Source: Bombus terrestris (Eukaryota; Arthropoda; Insecta; Hymenoptera; Apidae). From it: a DNA stretch of 64,000 bases. Positions 53,730 through 62,037 of the stretch are shown one piece after another. The position numbers were made by a program, and so were the translations under genes. The first letter of the stretch is position 1; every line of letters begins with the position of its first letter. The notes beneath the pieces are model-generated. The model was not told the origin of the DNA, made no database searches, and saw nothing but the letters and a program-made list of their open reading frames with translations. The stretch is from contig NW_025963579.1 of assembly GCF_910591885.1 (NCBI RefSeq), forward strand, positions 1 to 64,000. Reading direction: 5' to 3'.

Positions 53730-54560
53730 CCCACTGTGTCCAAAGATGTCCAACGGTGTCCCACGTTGTCCAACGGTGTCCCACGTTGTCCCACGTTGTC
53801 CCACGTTGTCCCACGATGTCCCACGTTGTCCCACGTTGTCCCACGTTGTCCCACGTTGTCCCACGTTGTCCCACGTTGTCCCACGTTGTCCCACGGTGTC
53901 CAACGGTGTCCAACGATGTCCAACGGTGTCCAACGGTGTCCCACGATGTCCACCGATGTCCAACGGTGTCCAACGGTGTCCAACGGTGTCCAACGGTGTC
54001 CAACGATGTCCAACGATGTCCAACGGTGTCCCACGATGTCCAACGATGTCCAACGATGTCCAACGGTGTCCCACGTTGTCCCACGTTCTCCCACGTTGTC
54101 CCACGTTGTCCCACGTTGTCCCACGTTGTTCCATGGTTTCCCACGTTGTCCCACGTTGTCCCACGTTGTCCCACTGTGTCCAAAGATGTCCAACGGTGTC
54201 CCACGTTGTCCAACGGTGTCCCACGTTGTCCCACGTTGTCCCACGTTGTCCCACGATGTCCCACGTTGTCCCACGTTGTCCCACGTTGTCCCACGTTGTC
54301 CCACGTTGTCCCACGTTGTCCCACGGTGTCCAACGGTGTCCAACGATGTCCAACGGTGTCCAACGGTGTCCCACGATGTCCAACGGTGTCCCACGATGTC
54401 CAACGATGTCCAACGATGTCCAACGGTGTCCAACGATGTCCAACGATGTCCAACGGTGTCCCACGATGTCCAACGATGTCCAACGATGTCCAACGGTGTC
54501 CAACGGTGTCCCACGTTGTCCCACGTTGTCCCACGTTGTCCCACTGTGTCCAAAGATGTC
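53730..54560 (+). repeat. CCCACTGTGT/CCAAAGATGT marker pair amplified
   Basis: The pair CCCACTGTGT then CCAAAGATGT occurs at 53,730, 54,170 and 54,540, with spacings of 440 and 370 bp. There is a single copy in the related block at 48,130. Later relatives at 57,160, 59,759 and 60,089 keep CCCACTGTGT but have a normal second monomer. Confidence 0.85.
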
Positions 54561-57500
54561 CAACGGTGTCCAACGGTGTCCAACGGTGTCCAACGGTGTC
54601 CAACGATGTCCAACGATGTCCAACGGTGTCCCACGATGTCCAACGATGTCCAACGATGTCCAACGGTGTCCCACGTTGTCCCACGTTGTCCCACGTTGTC
54701 CCACGGTGTCCAACGGTGTCCAACGATGTCCAACGGTGTCCAACGGTGTCCCACGATGTCCACCGATGTCCAACGGTGTCCAACGGTGTCCAACGGTGTC
54801 CAACGGTGTCCAACGATGTCCAACGATGTCCAACGGTGTCCCACGATGTCCAACGATGTCCAACGATGTCCAACGGTGTCCCACGTTGTCCCACGTTGTC
54901 CCACGATGTCCCACGTTGTCCCACGTTGTCCCACGTTGTCCCACGTTGTCCCACGTTGTCCCACGTTGTCCCACGGTGTCCAACGGTGTCCAACGATGTC
55001 CAACGATGTCCCACGTTGTCCCACGTTGTCCCACGTTGTCCCACGTTGTCCCACGTTGTCCCACGTTGTCCCACGTGGTCCCACGTTGTCCCACGTTGTC
55101 CCACGTTGTCCCACGTTGTCCCACGTTGTCCCACGTTGTCCCACGTTGTCCCACGTTGTCCCACGTTGTCCCACGTTGTCCCACGGTGTCCAACGGTGTC
55201 CAACGATGTCCAACGGTGTCCAACGGTGTCCCACGTTGTCCCACGTTGTCCCACGGTGTCCAACGATGTCCAACGGTGTCCCACGTTGTCCCACGTTGTC
55301 CCACGTTGTCCCACGTTGTCCCACGTTGTTCCATGGTTTCCCACGTTGTCCCACGTTGTCCCACGTTGTCCCACGTTGTCCCACGTTGTCCCACGTTGTC
55401 CAACGGTGTCCCACGGTGTCCAACGGTGTCCCACGTTGTCCCACGTTGTCCCACGTTGTCCCACGGTGTCCAACGATGTCCAACGGTGTCCCACGTTGTC
55501 CCACGTTGTCCCACGTTGTCCCACGTTGTCCCACGTTGTCCCACGGTGTCCCACGTTGTCCCACGTTGTCCCACGTTGTCCCACGGTGTCCAACGATGTC
55601 CAACGGTGTCCCACGTTGTCCAACGATGTCCAACGGTGTCCAACGATGTCCAACGGTGTCCCACGATGTCCAACGATGTCCAACGATGTCCAACGGTGTC
55701 CAACGGTGTCCCACGTTGTCCCACGTTGTCCCACGTTGTCCCACGGTGTCCAACGATGTCCAACGGTGTCCCACGTTGTCCAACGGTGTCCCACGTTGTC
55801 CCACGATGTCCAACGATGTCCAACGATGTCCAACGGTGTCCAACGATGTCCAACGGTGTCCAACGGTGTCCAACGGTGTCCAACGATGTCCAACGATGTC
55901 CAACGATGTCCAACGGTGTCCAACGATGTCCAACGATGTCCAACGGTGTCCCACGATGTCCAACGATGTCCAACGATGTCCAACGGTGTCCAACGATGTC
56001 CAACGGTGTCCAACGATGTCCAACGATGTCCAACGGTTTCCCACGATGTCCAACGATGTCCAACGATGTCCAACGGTGTCCAACGGTGTCCCACGTTGTC
56101 CCACGTTGTCCCACGTTGTCCCACGTTGTCCCACGATGTCCCACGTTGTCCCACGGTGTCCCACGGTGTCCCACGGTGTCCAACGGTGTCCCACGTTGTC
56201 CCACGTTGTCCCACGTTGTCCCACGTTGTCCCACGTTGTCCCACGATGTCCCACGTTGTCCCACGTTGTCCCACGTTGTCCCACGTTGTCCCACGTTGTC
56301 CCACGTTGTCCCACGTTGTCCCACGTTGTCCCACGGTGTCCAACGATGTCCAACGGTGTCCAACGATGTCCAACGGTGTCCCACGATGTCCAACGATGTC
56401 CAACGATGTCCAACGGTGTCCAACGGTGTCCCACGTTGTCCCACGTTGTCCCACGTTGTCCCACGGTGTCCAACGATGTCCAACGGTGTCCCACGTTGTC
56501 CAACGGTGTCCCACGTTGTCCCACGTTGTCCCACGTTGTCCCACGTTGTCCCACGATGTCCCACGTTGTCCCACGTTGTCCCACGTTGTCCCACGTTGTC
56601 CCACGTTGTCCCACGTTGTCCCACGTTGTCCCACGGTGTCCAACGATGTCCAACGGTGTCTAACGGTGTCCCACGGTGTCCAACGGTGTCCCACGTTGTC
56701 CCACGTTGTCCCACGTTGTCCCACGTTGTCCCACGTTGTCCCACGTTGTCCCACGTTGTCCAACGATGTCCAACGGTGTCCCACGTTGTCCCACGTTGTC
56801 CCACGTTGTCCCACGTTGTCCCACGTTGTTCCATGGTTTCCCACGTTGTCCCACGTTGTCCCACGTTGTCCCACGGTGTCCAACGATGTCCAACGGTGTC
56901 CAACGGTGTCCAACGGTGTCCAACGATGTCCAACGATGTCCAACGATGTCCAACGGTGTCCAACGATGTCCAACGATGTCCAACGGTGTCCCACGATGTC
57001 CAACGATGTCCAACGATGTCCAACGGTGTCCAACGATGTCCAACGGTGTCCAACGATGTCCAACGATGTCCAACGGTGTCCCACGATGTCCAACGATGTC
57101 CAACGATGTCCAACGGTGTCCAACGGTGTCCCACGTTGTCCCACGTTGTCCCACGTTGTCCCACTGTGTCCAACGATGTCCAACGGTGTCCCACGTTGTC
57201 CAACGGTGTCCCACGTTGTCCCACGTTGTCCCACGTTGTCCCACGTTGTCCCACAATGTCCCACGTTGTCCCACGTTGTCCCACGTTGTCCCACGTTGTC
57301 CCACGTTGTCCCACGTTGTCCCACGTTGTCCCACGGTGTCCAACGGTGTCCAACGATGTCCAACGGTGTCCAACGGTGTCCCACGATGTCCACCGATGTC
57401 CAACGGTGTCCAACGGTGTCCAACGGTGTCCAACGGTGTCCAACGATGTCCAACGATGTCCAACGGTGTCCCACGATGTCCAACGATGTCCAACGATGTC

Positions 57501-57669
57501 CAACGGTGTCCCACGTTGTCCCACGTTGTCCCACGATGTCCCACGTTGTCCCACGTTGTCCCACGTTGTCCCACGTTGTCCCACGTTGTCCCACGTTGTC
57601 CCACGTTGTCCCACGTTGTCCCACGTTGTCCCACGTTGTCCCACGTTGTCCCACGTTGTCCCACGTTGT

Positions 57670-57678
57670 CCCACGTTT
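57670..57678 (+). repeat. 9-bp irregular monomer CCCACGTTT, first copy
   Basis: An L monomer has lost the G at position 9. Register moves back by one base. It is followed by three L, then G-g-a-g-g-D-c, the same context as at 62,029. Confidence 0.95.
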
Positions 57679-59640
57679 CCCACGTTGTCCCACGTTGTCC
57701 CACGTTGTCCCACGGTGTCCAACGGTGTCCAACGATGTCCAACGGTGTCCAACGGTGTCCCACGATGTCCACCGATGTCCAACGGTGTCCAACGGTGTCC
57801 AACGGTGTCCAACGGTGTCCAACGATGTCCAACGATGTCCAACGATGTCCAACGGTGTCCAACGATGTCCAACGATGTCCAACGGTGTCCCACGATGTCC
57901 CACGTTGTCCCACGTTGTCCAACGGTGTCCCACGGTGTCCAACGGTGTCCCACGTTGTCCCACGTTGTCCCACGTTGTCCCACGTTGTCCCACGTTGTCC
58001 CACGTTGTCCCACGTTGTCCCACGTTGTCCCACGTTGTCCCACGTTGTCCCACGTTGTCCAACGGTGTCCCACGGTGTCCAACGGTGTCCCACGTTGTCC
58101 CACGTTGTCCCACGTTGTCCCACGGTGTCCAACGATGTCCAACGGTGTCCCACGTTGTCCCACGTTGTCCCACGTTGTCCCACGTTGTCCCACGTTGTTC
58201 CATGGTTTCCCACGTTGTCCCACGTTGTCCCACGTTGTCCCACGGTGTCCAACGATGTCCAACGGTGTCCCACGTTGTCCAACGATGTCCAACGGTGTCC
58301 AACGATGTCCAACGGTGTCCCACGATGTCCAACGATGTCCAACGATGTCCAACGGTGTCCAACGGTGTCCCACGTTGTCCCACGTTGTCCCACGTTGTCC
58401 CACGGTGTCCAACGATGTCCAACGGTGTCCCACGTTGTCCAACGGTGTCCCACGTTGTCCCACGATGTCCAACGATGTCCAACGATGTCCAACGGTGTCC
58501 AACGATGTCCAACGGTGTCCAACGGTGTCCAACGGTGTCCAACGATGTCCAACGATGTCCAACGATGTCCAACGGTGTCCAACGATGTCCAACGATGTCC
58601 AACGGTGTCCCACGATGTCCAACGATGTCCAACGATGTCCAACGGTGTCCAACGATGTCCAAGGGTGTCCAACGATGTCCAACGATGTCCAACGGTTTCC
58701 CACGATGTCCAACGATGTCCAACGATGTCCAACGGTGTCCAACGGTGTCCCACGTTGTCCCACGTTGTCCCACGTTGTCCCACGTTGTCCCACGATGTCC
58801 CACGTTGTCCCACGTTGTCCAACGGTGTCCCACGGTGTCCAACGGTGTCCCACGTTGTCCCACGTTGTCCCACGTTGTCCCACGTTGTCCCACGTTGTCC
58901 CACGATGTCCCACGTTGTCCCACGTTGTCCCACGTTGTCCCACGTTGTCCCACGTTGTCCCACGTTGTCCCACGTTGTCCCACGTTGTCCCACGGTGTCC
59001 AACGATGTCCAACGGTGTCCAACGATGTCCAACGGTGTCCCACGATGTCCAACGATGTCCAACGATGTCCAACGGTGTCCAACGGTGTCCCACGTTGTCC
59101 CACGTTGTCCCACGATGTCCAACGGTGTCCCACGATGTCCAACGATGTCCAACGATGTCCAACGGTGTCCAACGGTGTCCCACGTTGTCCCACGTTGTCC
59201 CACGTTGTCCCACGGTGTCCAACGATGTCCAACGGTGTCCCACGTTGTCCAACGGTGTCCCACGTTGTCCCACGTTGTCCCACGTTGTCCCACGTTGTCC
59301 CACGATGTCCCACGTTGTCCCACGTTGTCCCACGTTGTCCCACGTTGTCCCACGTTGTCCAACGATGTCCAACGGTGTCCCACGTTGTCCCACGTTGTCC
59401 CACGTTGTCCCACGTTGTCCCACGTTGTTCCATGGTTTCCCACGTTGTCCCACGTTGTCCCACGTTGTCCCACGGTGTCCAACGATGTCCAACGGTGTCC
59501 AACGGTGTCCAACGGTGTCCAACGATGTCCAACGATGTCCAACGATGTCCAACGGTGTCCAACGATGTCCAACGATGTCCAACGGTGTCCCACGATGTCC
59601 AACGATGTCCAACGATGTCCAACGGTGTCCAACGATGTCC
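57670..59640 (+). repeat. Segment paired with 62,029-64,000 (4,359 bp)
   Basis: The 9-bp monomer CCCACGTTT at 57,670 and 62,029 and c at 57,769 and 62,128 are 4,359 bp apart. CCAACGGTTT at 58,689 corresponds to a plain g at 63,048. CCAAGGGTGT at 58,659 is private to this copy. The pairing continues at least to the end of the window. Confidence 0.87.
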
Positions 59641-60338
59641 AACGGTGTCCAACGATGTCCAACGATGTCCAACGGTGTCCCACGATGTCCAACGATGTCC
59701 AACGATGTCCAACGGTGTCCAACGGTGTCCCACGTTGTCCCACGTTGTCCCACGTTGTCCCACTGTGTCCAACGATGTCCAACGGTGTCCCACGTTGTCC
59801 AACGGTGTCCCACGTTGTCCCACGTTGTCCCACGTTGTCCCACGTTTTCCCACGATGTCCCACGTTGTCCCACGTTGTCCCACGTTGTCCCACGTTGTCC
59901 CACGTTGTCCCACGTTGTCCCACGTTGTCCCACGGTGTCCAACGGTGTCCAACGATGTCCAACGGTGTCCAACGATGTCCAACGATGTCCAACGGTGTCC
60001 AACGGTGTCCCACGATGTCCAACGATGTCCAACGATGTCCAACGGTGTCCAACGGTGTCCCACGTTGTCCCACGTTGTCCCACGTTGTCCCACTGTGTCC
60101 AACGATGTGCAACGGTGTCCAACGGTGTCCAACGGTGTCCAACGGTGTCCAACGATGTCCAACGATGTCCAACGGTGTCCCACGATGTCCAACGATGTCC
60201 AACGATGTCCAACGGTGTCCCACGTTGTCCCACGTTGTCCCACGATGTCCCACGTTGTCCCACGTTGTCCCACGTTGTCCCACGTTGTCCCACGTTGTCC
60301 CACGTTGTCCCACGTTGTCCCACGTTGTCCCACGTTGT

Positions 60339-60600
60339 CCAACGATGTCCAACGGTGTCCCACGTTGTCCCACGTTGTCCTACGTTGTCCCACGTTGTCC
60401 CACGTTGTCCCACGTTGTCCCACGGTGTCCAACGGTGTCCAACGGTGTCCCACGATGTCCACCGATGTCCAACGGTGTCCAACGGTGTCCAACGGTGTCC
60501 AACGGTGTCCAACGATGTCCCACGTTGTCCCACGTTGTCCCACGTTGTCCCACGGTGTCCAACGATGTCCAACGGTGTCCCACGTTGTCCCACGTTGTCC
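60339..60600 (+). repeat. Y-containing block paired with 61,689-61,950 (1,350 bp)
   Basis: Y at 60,379 and 61,729 and c at 60,459 and 61,809 are 1,350 bp apart, with the same monomer order for roughly 260 bp. Downstream the two copies differ: the first runs into a W word and the second into a g-G-g word. Confidence 0.82.
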
Positions 60601-61068
60601 CACGTTGTCCCACGTTGTCCCACGTTGTTCCATGGTTTCCCACGTTGTCCCACGTTGTCCCACGTTGTCCCACGGTGTCCAACGATGTCCAACGGTGTCC
60701 AACGGTGTCCCACGGTGTCCAACGGTGTCCCACGTTGTCCCACGTTGTCCCACGTTGTCCCACGGTGTCCAACGATGTCCAACGGTGTCCCACGTTGTCC
60801 CACGTTGTCCCACGTTGTCCCACGTTGTCCCACGTTGTTCCATGGTTTCCCACGTTGTCCCACGTTGTCCCACGTTGTCCCACGGTGTCCAACGATGTCC
60901 AACGGTGTCCAACGGTGTCCCCCGGTATCCAACGGTGTCCCACGTTGTCCCACGTTGTCCCACGTTGTCCCACGTTGTCCCACGTTGTCCAACGGTGTCC
61001 CACGGTGTCCAACGGTGTCCCACGTTGTCCCACGTTGTCCCACGTTGTCCCACGTTGTCCCACGTTGT

Positions 61069-61078
61069 CCCACGTTGA
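61069..61078 (+). repeat. Variant monomer CCCACGTTGA
   Basis: A T-to-A change at the last monomer position creates TGA at 61,076-61,078 on the + strand. It is seen once. Nearby CCCCCGGTAT at about 60,919 is another private variant. Confidence 0.88.
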
Positions 61079-62028
61079 CCCACGTTGTCCCACGGTGTCC
61101 AACGGTGTCCAACGGTGTCCAACGGTGTCCAACGGTGTCCCACGATGTCCACCGATGTCCAACGGTGTCCAACGGTGTCCAACGGTGTCCAACGGTGTCC
61201 AACGATGTCCAACGATGTCCAACGATGTCCAACGGTGTCCAACGATGTCCAACGATGTCCAACGGTGTCCCACGATGTCCAACGATGTCCAACGATGTCC
61301 AACGGTGTCCAACGGTGTCCCACGGTGTCCCACGGTGTCCCACGTTGTCCCACGTTGTCCCACGTTGTCCCACGTTGTCCCACGTTGTCCAACGGTGTCC
61401 CACGGTGTCCAACGGTGTCCCACGTTGTCCCACGTTGTCCCACGTTGTCCCACGTTGTCCCACGTTGTCCCACGTTGTCCCACGGTGTCCAACGGTGTCC
61501 AACGGTGTCCAACGATGTCCAACGATGTCCAACGGTGTCCCACGATGTCCAACGATGTCCAACGATGTCCAACGGTGTCCCACGTTGTCCCACGTTGTCC
61601 CACGATGTCCCACGTTGTCCCACGTTGTCCCACGTTGTCCCACGTTGTCCCACGTTGTCCCACGTTGTCCCACGTTGTCCCACGTTGTCCAACGATGTCC
61701 AACGGTGTCCCACGTTGTCCCACGTTGTCCTACGTTGTCCCACGTTGTCCCACGTTGTCCCACGTTGTCCCACGGTGTCCAACGGTGTCCAACGGTGTCC
61801 CACGATGTCCACCGATGTCCAACGGTGTCCAACGGTGTCCAACGGTGTCCAACGGTGTCCAACGATGTCCCACGTTGTCCCACGTTGTCCCACGTTGTCC
61901 CACGGTGTCCAACGATGTCCAACGGTGTCCCACGTTGTCCCACGTTGTCCCACGTTGTCCCACGTTGTCCAACGGTGTCCCACGGTGTCCAACGGTGTCC
62001 CACGTTGTCCCACGTTGTCCCACGTTGT

Positions 62029-62037
62029 CCCACGTTT
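62029..62037 (+). repeat. 9-bp irregular monomer CCCACGTTT, second copy
   Basis: This is the same one-base-short monomer in the same context as at 57,670. The deletion was inherited through the 4,359-bp duplication. After it monomers start at coordinates ending in 8, the register kept to the end of the window. Confidence 0.95.

Larger units (their letters stand above)
60..55079 (+). repeat. H marker monomer CCCACGTGGT, dispersed
   Basis: H contains the 8-bp palindrome CCACGTGG with the E-box-like core CACGTG. It is found at 60, 521, 2,351, 3,141, 3,881, 6,041, 6,551, 6,811, 6,961, 7,211, 7,471, 7,621, 7,851, 8,111, 8,261, 9,151, 10,691, 11,471, 16,121, 26,811, 31,111, 32,611, 39,501, 45,540, 48,650, 51,240 and 55,070. 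It always interrupts an L-run. Most copies lie in the first 12 kb. There is no evidence of a regulatory role here; the core is one base from L. Confidence 0.88.
4031..61738 (+). repeat. Y marker monomer CCTACGTTGT, dispersed
   Basis: Y occurs at 4,031, 9,301, 13,161, 14,681, 17,721, 20,871, 23,921, 27,171, 27,501, 28,901, 29,231, 30,081, 30,411, 30,791, 33,102, 38,401, 39,861, 44,450, 44,770, 45,900, 50,250, 50,530, 51,600, 60,379 and 61,729. It usually follows a-g-L-L and precedes a short L-run. The C-to-T change makes TAG on the minus strand. The shared context indicates descent from one mutation spread by duplication, which makes Y the best single tag for the block structure. Confidence 0.93.

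Noticed and set aside
60..55079. CACGTG cores in H monomers as E-box or G-box regulatory sites
   Set aside because: CACGTG arises by one base change from the L monomer, and the sites sit in repeat DNA with no gene nearby.
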